Positions 1-6,909 of a stretch of 13,165 nucleotides of DNA are shown piece by piece. The position numbers and the translations under genes were made by a program. The stretch comes from a candidate division LCP-89 bacterium (GTDB lineage: Bacteria; Electryoneota; B3-LCP), in NCBI GenBank assembly GCA_025774735.1, contig JALGZU010000040.1:1-13165 (forward strand), read 5' to 3'. The stretch's first letter is position 1. Every line of letters begins with the position of its first letter. Below the pieces are notes generated by a model. That model was given only the letters and a program-made list of their open reading frames with translations, searched no databases and was not told the origin of the DNA.

Positions 1-92
1 ACCGCCAGAGTTAAACCGATCACATTTCTTTCGCTGCCTTTTTCGATCTCTGGAAGAGGCTGGGTGAGTAGATTCTTCAGTCGATTGAGCAT
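1..92 (-). CDS. TerB-like family protein, N-terminal fragment (runs off the left edge)
   Basis: Only the first 30 complete codons are present. The peptide begins MLNRLKNLLTQPLPE and continues through an acidic/basic linker into the hydrophobic stretch VIGLTLAV. An N-terminal 'RLKxLL' helix followed by a linker and a helix entering a hydrophobic core is how many TerB-like (tellurite-resistance/DjlA-type) proteins start; these are small, all-helical, metal-binding or co-chaperone-like domains. The ATG at 90-92 has a GAGG Shine-Dalgarno that overlaps the stop codon region of the acetyltransferase gene just upstream. The 11-bp gap implies cotranscription and perhaps translational coupling. The family call rests on a short N-terminus and is tentative; the open frame and its ribosome binding site are well supported. 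Confidence 0.55.
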   Translation of the reverse strand, partial: MLNRLKNLLTQPLPEIEKGSERNVIGLTLA

Positions 93-103
93 TGGTACCT
101 CAA

Positions 104-655
104 CTACGGTTGGCTGGTTAGAACTTCAGATAATTTGGGGCATTCCTCTCTGAGTAAAGAGTACTGCACGACGTCGTGATACTTTCCATGAAGAAAATAC
201 ATCTTTCTGAACGTCCCTTCCAATTTATATCCGCATTTTTCGGCGACTTTTCGAGCGGGAAGATTATCTACTACAGTGCCGAGCTGCAGACGCGGTATGT
301 CCTTCATTTCAAACAGATAGGCGGAAAATATCTGCAACGCCTCCGTCATAAAGCCCTTCTTGCGGTTACTACGCTTGTGAATCCCGAAACCCACTTCGTA
401 TCCTGCTTGATAGGAAGGTTCCCTGAAAAACATGATCATACCCAGGGTATTGCCCTCTTTATCCGCGATAACCCAGCGTTCAAGATGATCCTCAACGAAA
501 CCCGTTTCGGAGAATTCCTTGCGAAATTTTGGTGCGGACCGGAATCCTACGTCATCGTATTCACCCCGTTCCGAATATTTCGCCCGAACGGTTAAATATT
601 CTTCAACGTCCTCTTCGGTGAAATGCCTTAAAATCACACTTTTTCCTACCAGCAT
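104..655 (-). CDS. GNAT-family N-acetyltransferase (RimJ/RimL-like)
   Basis: A 183-residue single-domain acetyltransferase that would transfer acetyl from acetyl-CoA to an amine; the substrate cannot be read from sequence. The start MLVGKSVILRHFTEEDVEEY is the typical beta1-alpha1 opening of Acetyltransf_3 proteins. A central strand (about 86-92, YEVGFGI) runs into the CoA pyrophosphate loop NRKKGFMTEA (97-106), a slightly degenerate R/QxxGxG/A motif. The C-terminal part has the family pattern DNLPARKVAEKCGY (130-143), then GTFRKMYFLHGKYHD. I chose the ATG at 653-655 because GGGGAGGA lies just upstream; a TTG start at 679 would add eight residues but has no comparable site. It follows the C69 peptidase gene by 52 bp and precedes the TerB-like gene by 11 bp. 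Substrates of this family range from ribosomal protein N-termini to antibiotics. Confidence 0.88.
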   Translation of the reverse strand: MLVGKSVILRHFTEEDVEEYLTVRAKYSERGEYDDVGFRSAPKFRKEFSETGFVEDHLERWVIADKEGNTLGMIMFFREPSYQAGYEVGFGIHKRSNRKKGFMTEALQIFSAYLFEMKDIPRLQLGTVVDNLPARKVAEKCGYKLEGTFRKMYFLHGKYHDVVQYSLLREECPKLSEVLTSQP

Positions 656-707
656 GGCTATCCTCCCCGGTTCTTTCAAATTTCGTCCATGTTTGTTGTC
701 AAGCTCA

Positions 708-2351
708 TTAATCCACCAACTGCGTTTCCGGAACGTCCTCCTCCTTTTCGGGCAATCTGAATTGATCCGGCCTGGATTTCAGCACTTCCCTGAGCCACTC
801 CTCAGGATACCCCGCGTCCTGCGGGCGTCCTTCTTCGTCCTGGACATAACCGTCATTGTACTTGCGGATTAAGTACTCCGCCAGCTCGCGCCAGCGACCG
901 ACGACCTGTTCAGCGTGCGACACGGAGTAATCAGTGAGGTAGCGGCTCATTAATTCCGGATCGGATTTATAAAGTTTAGCAGCAGTCTCGTCCACCGCTG
1001 GCTGTAGGGCGATGAGATGTCCCTCCAGATCGCTCTGTACAGCCTGGATGTCCTGGATCATGTAGGAGTACTTCAGGGTGGCGTAATTGGCGACGAAGTT
1101 GAAGACCCACCAGGTCGAATCCCAGCTAAATTTTCTTATACTCCCCATAGTGTGAGACGGGGGAACGACCTCGATACCGCAATAGAGGGGCACATAGACG
1201 GTGTGATACGATTCATCCACTCCGTACCAGAGTACGCCTCCCACGGGATCGGGCAGCCAGGAACGGGATTGCGATACGAAGGAGAAGCCCACCTGCTGGG
1301 TGGATACGGGGCGCTCCCAGGCGTATTCTACGCTGTCCACCATCCAGTGAAGGGGGCGCCAGCGGTAGGGACTGCCATAAGGTCCCGCATCGATACCCTG
1401 AGTCATGTCGTAATCGGTCCCTTCGTAGTGATCCCGCATCAGGCCCATGACGTCCGCCAAGGAAAGCTTTTCATCGGGTTTGATCCAGAGGGGATACGGC
1501 TCAGCTCCTTCCACTCCCCGGTGATAGTCCGGCGATGGGTCCAGAGATGGCGCAACGCGTCGAAAAATGCTCCAGACACGGGTATCGGCCCAGCGCAGGT
1601 TCTTCGGCGTATCCGGGCAGTATGCCTTCTGGTAATTGAACGGTTCGCCGGATGCGGGATGGTAGTAACCCTTCTCAATTGCGAGTGAAATGACATTTTC
1701 AGAATAGAGGCAGTTCTTCGGATCGTTCAACGGAAACTCTCCGATGCGAGCTTTGTTGGCGTGGCAGGAAATGCGCCCATCAGGGATACGAATGGCCACC
1801 CAGGCAGCTCCGTCTCCGCCGGGTCCTGGCCCGATGATCTCCAGCAGCCAGGCCTCCTTCGTATCGCCGATGGAGATCGATTCCCCGGTGGATCGGTAAC
1901 CATGCTTTGCGACCAGGTCGGTCATAATCCGGATCGCCTCCCGGGCGGTTCTGGCGCGCTGCAGGACGATTTGCATCAGATCCCAGTAATGCAGAAGGCC
2001 CTCGGGATTCTGCAATTCCGGCCGGCCGTCAAAAGTGGACTCACCGATAACCAGCTGGTGTTCGTTCATCTGCCGAACGACGGCGTACGTGTGCTCAACC
2101 TGTTCGATTGTGCCCAGTAAATTTCCCGACCAGTCGGTGATATCCAACGAATCACCCGGTTCGTGATCGGCGGCGGGAGTGTATTTAAGCCGGGGATGCC
2201 ACTCGCCGTCACAGCTGTAAGTGATCATAACGGAGCCGTCCGAAGATGCACCCGGGGTCACCAGGATGTTAGTGCAGGCGTCAGCCCCAGACACCCACAT
2301 CAGGCAGAGAATATTCAGTGAAGCGGCCAGGAACCATCGTGGAAGGCGCAT
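708..2351 (-). CDS. Exported family C69 peptidase (dipeptidase-like, Ntn hydrolase)
   Basis: A 547-residue protein of the PepD/dipeptidase-A type (MEROPS C69), whose nucleophile is the N-terminal cysteine of the mature enzyme. The N-terminus is a signal peptide: MRLPRW, a hydrophobic core (AASLNILCLMW), then SGADA followed by CTNILVTPGAS. Cys26 is the expected nucleophile, and the preceding ADA fits the signal peptidase I AXA rule, so secretion alone could expose it. Downstream family features include GESTFDGRPE, LALQRA-type helices (here QIVLQRARTAREAI), and GDTKEAWLLEI, the conserved core strand. The C-terminal half (YGVDESYHTVYVPLYCGI) also fits. Length is near the family norm of about 450-600. 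The ATG at 2349-2351 is preferred over an upstream ATG at 2438: only it puts the signal peptide at the N-terminus, and the 2438 start would lie inside the likely promoter. It is probably periplasmic or surface-exposed, hydrolysing short peptides. Confidence 0.9.
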   Translation of the reverse strand: MRLPRWFLAASLNILCLMWVSGADACTNILVTPGASSDGSVMITYSCDGEWHPRLKYTPAADHEPGDSLDITDWSGNLLGTIEQVEHTYAVVRQMNEHQLVIGESTFDGRPELQNPEGLLHYWDLMQIVLQRARTAREAIRIMTDLVAKHGYRSTGESISIGDTKEAWLLEIIGPGPGGDGAAWVAIRIPDGRISCHANKARIGEFPLNDPKNCLYSENVISLAIEKGYYHPASGEPFNYQKAYCPDTPKNLRWADTRVWSIFRRVAPSLDPSPDYHRGVEGAEPYPLWIKPDEKLSLADVMGLMRDHYEGTDYDMTQGIDAGPYGSPYRWRPLHWMVDSVEYAWERPVSTQQVGFSFVSQSRSWLPDPVGGVLWYGVDESYHTVYVPLYCGIEVVPPSHTMGSIRKFSWDSTWWVFNFVANYATLKYSYMIQDIQAVQSDLEGHLIALQPAVDETAAKLYKSDPELMSRYLTDYSVSHAEQVVGRWRELAEYLIRKYNDGYVQDEEGRPQDAGYPEEWLREVLKSRPDQFRLPEKEEDVPETQLVD

Positions 2352-2379
2352 TATTTGAGTCCCATCAGTTTTGCGGTGT

Positions 2380-2422
2380 AGTGCTGTGAGTGTGGACACT
2401 TGTAAAGCATCGAGTGCTGTGA
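2380..2422. repeat. 10-bp direct repeats flanking a 12-bp hyphenated palindrome (possible operator)
   Basis: AGTGCTGTGA occurs at 2380-2389 and again at 2413-2422, a 33-bp period or about three helical turns. Between them AGTGTGGACACT (2389-2400) is an inverted repeat with 5-bp arms and a 2-bp centre. The block lies at and just downstream of the predicted start site of the C69 promoter, where a repressor could act. No regulator is identified; the role is inference. Confidence 0.4.
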
Positions 2423-2428
2423 TTGCAT

Positions 2429-2457
2429 AAAATACCAAAATCGTAGGTTATTATCAA
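2429..2457 (-). promoter_or_regulatory. Sigma-70-type promoter for the C69 peptidase operon
   Basis: On the minus strand TTGATA (2452-2457) is separated by 17 bp from TATTTT (2429-2434). This predicts a start near 2422 and a leader of about 70 nt before the ATG at 2351. An overlapping alternative, TTGATC-16-GATAAT, lies slightly upstream. Confidence 0.6.
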
Positions 2458-2547
2458 ATGAAAAGCACACCGATCAAGATCAGACCTCCTCAACCCAGGA
2501 ACAGGTTCAGGGAGTATCGCTTAGTAAACCATCGCCTTTAAATTCGG

Positions 2548-2576
2548 TTGACAATGTATCGAAAAATCGCTATATT
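2548..2576 (+). promoter_or_regulatory. Near-consensus sigma-70 promoter for the DUF4412-to-M24 block
   Basis: TTGACA (2548-2553), a 17-bp spacer and TATATT (2571-2576) match the housekeeping consensus at 11 of 12 positions. The predicted start is near 2583, giving a leader of about 130 nt. Within that leader ACTCGAG (2584-2590) and CTCGAGT (2661-2667) are complementary. An isolated TATAAT at 2667-2672 has no good -35 partner. Confidence 0.78.
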
Positions 2577-2714
2577 TCAGGGCACTCGAGGGTTGTCTAT
2601 GGAGTGATCACGTCACCTCTCAAGAAAAACCGGCCAGTTGTGCCGAACTCTTTCTATTCGCTCGAGTATAATCACGAAATGGATTCCTTTTCCGGGTCAA
2701 CATAGGAGATTCCA

Positions 2715-3518
2715 ATGAGACTTTTCATGGTAACGCTTTTTACGATCATCATGTTAGGAACTTACCTCCCACCTCTTCACGCCGGTGTGCTCCTAAAAGG
2801 CACGAGTGAATCACCCGGCGCCCCAGACGAGACGTCTGAACAGAACATCTATGTTGACGTAGACCGGATGCGGGTGGAAATGGAAGGTAAAAACGAGAGT
2901 CAAGTCATCATTTTCCGCATGGACAAGGAGATCTTCTGGGTGATTGACGACTCCAGGAAGACTTACATCGAAATCACCAGGCAGGATCTGGAGGAGATGA
3001 AGCGGGAGATGGATGAGGCCATGAAGATGTTCGAAGAGCAGATGAAGAACCTGCCGCCTCAGCAGAGACAGATGATGGAAGGGATGATGAAAGATCAGAT
3101 GCCAGCACAAGCCCCGGAGATAACCTATGAGAAGATCGGTTCAGGCGAAAAAGTAGGCTCCTGGGTTTGTGATAAGTATGAGGGCTACGCCGCCGGTGAA
3201 AAGCAGATGGACGTCTGGGCAGCTGACTGGAAGGGTATCGGTATGGATTCCGGGAAATTCGAAGTCATGAAGGAGATGGGGGAATTCTTCAAGGATTTCA
3301 ACCAGGATTCTGCACCTCTCTTCTTCGGGTCGAACGAGGGCGATGAGGTGGATCACCCCACCGGGCTTCCCGTTAAAACGGTAATCTACTCGGGCAATAA
3401 TATTTCGCATATAACCGAAATTAAGGAGATTAAAGAGGCCGAGTTCTCACCCAGCCTGTTCGATCTACCGGACGGTCTCAAGAAAGAGAAAATGCGCCCG
3501 GACCAGCCGCGGCATTAA
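2715..3518 (+). CDS. Exported DUF4412-like protein with methionine-rich helix
   Basis: A 267-residue protein with a signal peptide (MRLFMVTLFTIIMLGTYLPP, probable cleavage after LHA at 21-23), so the mature form should be periplasmic or secreted. The N-terminal half looks like a beta-sheet of the LolA/LolB-like kind: YVDVDRMRVEMEGK, VIIFRMDKEIFWVIDDSRKTYIEI. This resembles DUF4412 proteins, where such phrases recur. Residues 92-130 form a charged helix with ten methionines and the phrase NLPPQQRQMMEGMM, which I recall as common in this family. The C-terminal half contains GSWVCDKYEGY and a final LFDLPDGL. The function of the family is unknown; lipid or hydrophobic-ligand binding is a guess from the fold. 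AGGAG lies 6 nt before the ATG. The next gene starts 73 bp downstream with no terminator between them. Confidence 0.8.
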   Translation: MRLFMVTLFTIIMLGTYLPPLHAGVLLKGTSESPGAPDETSEQNIYVDVDRMRVEMEGKNESQVIIFRMDKEIFWVIDDSRKTYIEITRQDLEEMKREMDEAMKMFEEQMKNLPPQQRQMMEGMMKDQMPAQAPEITYEKIGSGEKVGSWVCDKYEGYAAGEKQMDVWAADWKGIGMDSGKFEVMKEMGEFFKDFNQDSAPLFFGSNEGDEVDHPTGLPVKTVIYSGNNISHITEIKEIKEAEFSPSLFDLPDGLKKEKMRPDQPRH

Positions 3519-3591
3519 TACCAAATCACCACCCACGTCGTTTCAGGGAAGATACGTTAAAAAACTCAATTACTTACAAGTCATAAATCCT

Positions 3592-4200
3592 ATGTCCATG
3601 TCACTACTACGATGCGCCTGTGTACTCACGGTTGCTATTCTGCTGCTGTCAGGCTGCAGCGGGAAGAAGGCTGAGACAGAATCAGAGCAGAATGCCAAAG
3701 GGCCGGCGGGAGATGTCGCCGTCATCGAAACCCGGCTGGGCACGATCGTGCTCGAGTTCTATCCTGACATCGCACCCAATCACGTCGAGAATTTCAAGAA
3801 GCTGGCCCAGAGCGGCTTCTACGACAGCAACACATTCCACCGCGTCATCCCCGGTTTCGTCATCCAGGGTGGCGATCCGAACACAAAGGATGACGACCGC
3901 AACAATGACGGTATGGGCGGACCCGGATACTCCATCGAGGCCGAATTCAACCAGCGCCCACACCTTCGCGGCACGCTTTCCATGGCGCGTTCTCAAGACC
4001 CGAATTCGGCGGGATCGCAGTTCTTCATCTGCGTAGCACCGCTTCCCAATCTCGATGGTAAATATACGGTCTTCGGGAATACAATCCGGGGGATGGAGGT
4101 AGTGGACCAGATTGTCAACCTGCCGCGAGATAACATGAACAATCCGCTGGAAGCGGTTCCGATGACGGTTTCCATAGTCCCCAGATCAAGCATTGAATAA
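3592..4200 (+). CDS. Cyclophilin-type peptidyl-prolyl cis-trans isomerase, lipoprotein
   Basis: A 202-residue enzyme expected to isomerise Xaa-Pro bonds in exported proteins. The N-terminus is a lipoprotein signal (hydrophobic TVAILLLSGC, lipobox LSGC, lipidated Cys22), followed by a polar linker and a cyclophilin domain from about residue 42. Signature positions are present: FHRVIPGFVIQGGDP (82-96) supplies catalytic Arg84, Phe89 and Gln92. MARSQDPNSAGSQFFI (131-146) and LDGKYTVFG (154-162) follow. The position of human Trp121 is Tyr158 here, a substitution common in bacterial members. The length matches bacterial single-domain cyclophilins. Two ATGs (3592 and 3598) are possible starts and neither has a strong ribosome binding site. 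It ends 9 bp before the response regulator gene, so the two are very likely cotranscribed. Confidence 0.93.
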   Translation: MSMSLLRCACVLTVAILLLSGCSGKKAETESEQNAKGPAGDVAVIETRLGTIVLEFYPDIAPNHVENFKKLAQSGFYDSNTFHRVIPGFVIQGGDPNTKDDDRNNDGMGGPGYSIEAEFNQRPHLRGTLSMARSQDPNSAGSQFFICVAPLPNLDGKYTVFGNTIRGMEVVDQIVNLPRDNMNNPLEAVPMTVSIVPRSSIE

Positions 4201-4209
4201 CCGAGAATT

Positions 4210-4908
4210 ATGAATCCACGCGCGCTATTCGTCGATGACGAGGAATACGTCCTCAGGGCTCTGCGGCGTATCTTCATCGACGATAATCTCGAGATTGAAT
4301 TCGCCCAGAGCGCCGAAGAGGCAATGACCTACCTGCAGACTAACAACGTCGATCTGATCCTCTCAGATCACAATATGCCGGGTTTGAGTGGCGCCGAATT
4401 CCTGCGCCAATCTCGTGACATCCAGCCGGATTGCATCCGCATGCTAATCACCGGCCGTGGAGATATGGAAGTCGTGCTCCAGGCGATCAATCTGGGTCAT
4501 ATCTACAAATTCTTCCACAAGCCCTGGGATGATGAGGATCTGCATATCTCAGTTTTAAGGGCGCTGGAATTCAAACAGACCCGGGAGCTGATTAGACAAC
4601 AGGAAGAGAAACTGGCGGTTTTTGAAGCTTACCGCAAGATGATGGTGACCGTATCGCATTATATCAACAACTTCAACTGCGGTTTGATCATGTCTCTCGA
4701 CAGCCTGATGAATATGCCAGGTCTCCCACGAGGGGGGAAGCAACTGGTGAAAGAAAGCATGAAGTCCGCCAAAAAGATCGAGGAGGTTCTTCGCATTTTA
4801 AACCAGCTCCAGGAACTGAAGGTTACAGATTATCCTCTCACCGATGGCATGTTCGACATCGAAGAAGAGGTCAAGAAGGCGGTCAAGAAAATCGAGAAGG
4901 GAAAGTAG
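4210..4908 (+). CDS. Response regulator with H-box-like helical C-terminal domain
   Basis: A 232-residue protein with a receiver domain at about residues 4-120: acidic pocket D9-D10-E11, phospho-acceptor Asp53 in LILSDHNMPGLSG, Thr81 in MLITGRGD, and Lys104 in FFHKPWDDEDL. The KPW signature places it with RpfG-like receivers, but no HD-GYP domain follows. A charged helix (121-145, probable coiled coil) instead leads into MVTVSHYINNFN (145-156), which resembles the H-box of histidine-kinase dimerisation domains with His150 at the phospho-site. A second helix (173-205) would complete a two-helix hairpin. There is no HATPase domain and no DNA-binding domain, so output is probably by protein-protein contact or phosphotransfer. 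No partner kinase lies in the window. It sits 9 bp after the cyclophilin gene and 40 bp before the methyltransferase gene. Confidence 0.88.
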   Translation: MNPRALFVDDEEYVLRALRRIFIDDNLEIEFAQSAEEAMTYLQTNNVDLILSDHNMPGLSGAEFLRQSRDIQPDCIRMLITGRGDMEVVLQAINLGHIYKFFHKPWDDEDLHISVLRALEFKQTRELIRQQEEKLAVFEAYRKMMVTVSHYINNFNCGLIMSLDSLMNMPGLPRGGKQLVKESMKSAKKIEEVLRILNQLQELKVTDYPLTDGMFDIEEEVKKAVKKIEKGK

Positions 4909-4948
4909 CAACCAACCCGTTTGCCCTGCTGCGAAGAAGTAATTAATA

Positions 4949-5677
4949 ATGAAGCCTGCCCGGGACACAGATATTAGCATCGAGGATCTGATCAACCGCC
5001 AGATCTGCGGCGACAACCGGGACCTGTTCGCCAGAATCCCGGACGAATCGATCGATCTGATTCTGACCGATCCACCCTATAAAACCTACCGGAGTAACCG
5101 CCCCATCGCCCGACCGAAAGTCAAAGCGGTCGACGCCGACCAGTTCGACCTGGAACTTTTCGTCCGGGAGAGTTACAGGACTCTGAAAAAAGGCTGCCAC
5201 CTCTACTGCTTCTGCGATCATTACACCTTTCCCGATATACAAAGAACTCTCACCGAGACCGGATTCCGGTATAAGAACTGCCTGGTCTGGGTGAAAAACA
5301 ATCACGGCAGCGGCGACCTACGCGGCAATTGGGCCCCCCAGCATGAATTCATCCTGTTCGCCACCAAAGGCCCGGGCAAAGCCTTAAAGGGGCGACGGCG
5401 CTCCAATGTCCTGTTGAAGCGACAGGGCAATGGAGACCTGGAGTTCTTCTCCAAGGTATCCAACTACAGGTACAATCACGGCACCAGCAAACCCGTCGAC
5501 CTGCTGCGGCTTTTGATTACCGCTTCCAGCGATAAGAACGATGTCGTTCTCGATCCCTACGGAGGCAGCGGGTCCACCGCTGAAGCCTGCCTGCTGGAGA
5601 AGCGCCGCTTCATCCTGTCAGAAATCGACCCGGATTACGTCAAACAGGCTGAACAACGCATCGCTGCACTTAGTTAA
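4949..5677 (+). CDS. Solitary DNA methyltransferase (beta-class order, probably N6-adenine)
   Basis: A 242-residue DNA methyltransferase of the DpnA/HinfI-like superfamily (COG0863 type). The catalytic motif IV, LILTDPPYKTY (DPPY at 41-44), comes first. A middle segment follows that would carry target recognition, including GNWAPQHEFILFATKGPG. The SAM-binding motif I, VLDPYGGSGSTAEA (DPYGGSGS at 202-209), is at the C-terminus. That order defines the beta class. DPPY favours adenine-N6 methylation but N4-cytosine is not excluded, and the recognition site cannot be read from sequence. No restriction endonuclease is adjacent, so it is an orphan methylase with a regulatory or epigenetic role, or a remnant of a mobile element. 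The start ATG has only a weak ribosome binding site (GAAGAAG region). It lies within the cyclophilin-to-M24 gene string, 33 bp before the M24 gene. Confidence 0.9.
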   Translation: MKPARDTDISIEDLINRQICGDNRDLFARIPDESIDLILTDPPYKTYRSNRPIARPKVKAVDADQFDLELFVRESYRTLKKGCHLYCFCDHYTFPDIQRTLTETGFRYKNCLVWVKNNHGSGDLRGNWAPQHEFILFATKGPGKALKGRRRSNVLLKRQGNGDLEFFSKVSNYRYNHGTSKPVDLLRLLITASSDKNDVVLDPYGGSGSTAEACLLEKRRFILSEIDPDYVKQAEQRIAALS

Positions 5678-5710
5678 AAGTTAACTTCAAAATAAAAAAC
5701 AGGATACACC

Positions 5711-6856
5711 ATGAGAATCGCAACTCCTGAGAAAATGGCCGCCATTCTGGCGGATCTGAAAGAGAGAGCTATCGACGCCGTGTTGATTTCGGATTTCGAG
5801 ACCGGCCGGAACAAGAACCTGCGATACTTGAGCGGTCATCCGTCGGATGCCAACCTGCTGCTGTTCGCTGACGACAGCACCACCCTGATCGCCTGGGACG
5901 TTGTGCTGGCTAAGCAACTGGCGGAAGTAGATACGCTGATCAACGTGGACGATTTCGGACGCTCTTACCGGGCGGCCGTCGCACACGCGCTGAAAGAGAA
6001 ACTTGGCAGCAGCTTTACACTGGAGATCCTCCCCACCGAAGCTCACTTCCTGGTGCTGCAATTGCAGGAAGAGTTCAGCGGCGCCCGGTTCTTCTGCCGG
6101 CCAGATGGCGCTGCCGATGCCTTCATCAAAGCCCGCTCTATAAAAACCCAGGCCGAAATCGACATCATCGCCGAAGGTGCCAAAGTCACCAACGACCTGA
6201 TTAAGATGATCCGGCCTTTCGTGGAATCGAACGAGGGATTGCGCGAGGTTGACCTGGCGCTGCACCTGGAGATGGAGATGAAGCGGAGAGGAGCCGAGGG
6301 ACCCAGTTTCGAGACGCTGACGGCGAACTGCACACGGTCCGGCATGATCCACCAGGTACCTTCCTCGTCGGAAGCTCAGTTGGATCTACCCGGACTGGCT
6401 CTGATTGATTTCGGACTCTGGTGGAAGGGTTACGCCACCGACGTCACTGTCCCCATGGCGTTCGGTAAGCTTTCCGCCGAACAGCAGAAGATCATTGACA
6501 CCAACAGGGAAGCCTATGACTTGGCTATCAGTATGCTGGAACCCGGCATCCCCGCCCATAAGGTCGCCGAAGCGGCCATCGGTCACATTAAATCGAAAGA
6601 CCTGGTCATGCCCTACGGCCTGGGTCACGGGATCGGTCTGGACGTGCACGACCCACCCCGGCTGGCTCCCAAACCGACCGATCCGGAAATGTTGAAATAC
6701 TGGCAGGAAACGCCGCTCGAACCCGGCATGGTCTTCACCATCGAACCGGGTATCTCTCACCCGGAATTAGGCGGTTTCCGCATCGAAAACGACGTGGTCA
6801 TGACCGATTCCGGCCCCGAAATCCTGACCATATCGGAGCCGATTATATTTGAATAA
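5711..6856 (+). CDS. M24-family metallopeptidase (Xaa-Pro aminopeptidase/dipeptidase type)
   Basis: A 381-residue enzyme with the two-domain layout of proline-specific M24 peptidases. Residues 1-135 form the creatinase-like N-terminal domain (VLISDFETGRNKNLRYLSG, the usual 'NxxYLTG' region). From about 142 the pita-bread catalytic domain begins at ARSIKTQAEIDIIAEGAKV. All five dinuclear metal ligands are visible: Asp233 (LIDFG), Asp244 (YATDVT), His306 (GLGHGIGLDVHD), Glu345 (FTIEPGI) and Glu359 (FRIENDVV). A substrate-pocket histidine is probably His214. There is no signal peptide, so it is cytoplasmic and would cleave Xaa-Pro peptides. AGGA lies 6 nt before the ATG. It is the last gene of its string and is followed directly by a strong terminator. 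Whether it is an aminopeptidase (PepP) or a dipeptidase (PepQ) cannot be decided here. Confidence 0.92.
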   Translation: MRIATPEKMAAILADLKERAIDAVLISDFETGRNKNLRYLSGHPSDANLLLFADDSTTLIAWDVVLAKQLAEVDTLINVDDFGRSYRAAVAHALKEKLGSSFTLEILPTEAHFLVLQLQEEFSGARFFCRPDGAADAFIKARSIKTQAEIDIIAEGAKVTNDLIKMIRPFVESNEGLREVDLALHLEMEMKRRGAEGPSFETLTANCTRSGMIHQVPSSSEAQLDLPGLALIDFGLWWKGYATDVTVPMAFGKLSAEQQKIIDTNREAYDLAISMLEPGIPAHKVAEAAIGHIKSKDLVMPYGLGHGIGLDVHDPPRLAPKPTDPEMLKYWQETPLEPGMVFTIEPGISHPELGGFRIENDVVMTDSGPEILTISEPIIFE

Positions 6857-6860
6857 AAAA

Positions 6861-6890
6861 GGACGCACGTTAAGGTGCATCCCGGTCATT
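6861..6890 (+). other. Small imperfect hairpin and repeat upstream of the M24 terminator
   Basis: GGACGCAC (6861-6868) can pair with GTGCATCC with a single mismatch. It is followed by CCCGGTCATT (6881-6890), which is repeated at 6912-6921 inside the terminator, so the 3' arm of the terminator could pair with either copy. The function is unknown. Confidence 0.35.
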
Positions 6891-6909
6891 GATTCCATAG
6901 TATAAGAGA

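Larger units (their letters stand above)
2352..2714. other. Divergent intergenic region between the C69 operon and the DUF4412 operon
   Basis: This 363-bp gap holds a promoter for each flanking operon (annotated separately), a pair of 10-bp direct repeats, a hyphenated palindrome on the C69 side, and an approximately 130-nt leader on the DUF4412 side. I found no credible small gene. The only ATG in the leader that draws attention opens a two-codon frame (ATG GAG TGA near 2600). Confidence 0.7.

Noticed and set aside
681..705. TTGACA on the minus strand before the acetyltransferase gene
   Set aside because: No acceptable -10 lies 16-18 bp downstream; cotranscription with the C69 gene is simpler.
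1017..1688. 223-codon plus-strand frame
   Set aside because: It is antisense to the well-supported C69 peptidase gene, has no ribosome binding site and shows no domain.
2352..2438. Upstream extension of the C69 peptidase to the ATG at 2438
   Set aside because: The extension would put 29 residues before the signal peptide and start inside the predicted promoter.
5678..5687. 10-bp palindrome AAGTTAACTT between the methylase and M24 genes
   Set aside because: It is short and A/T-rich and occurs once in the gap, so it may be chance.
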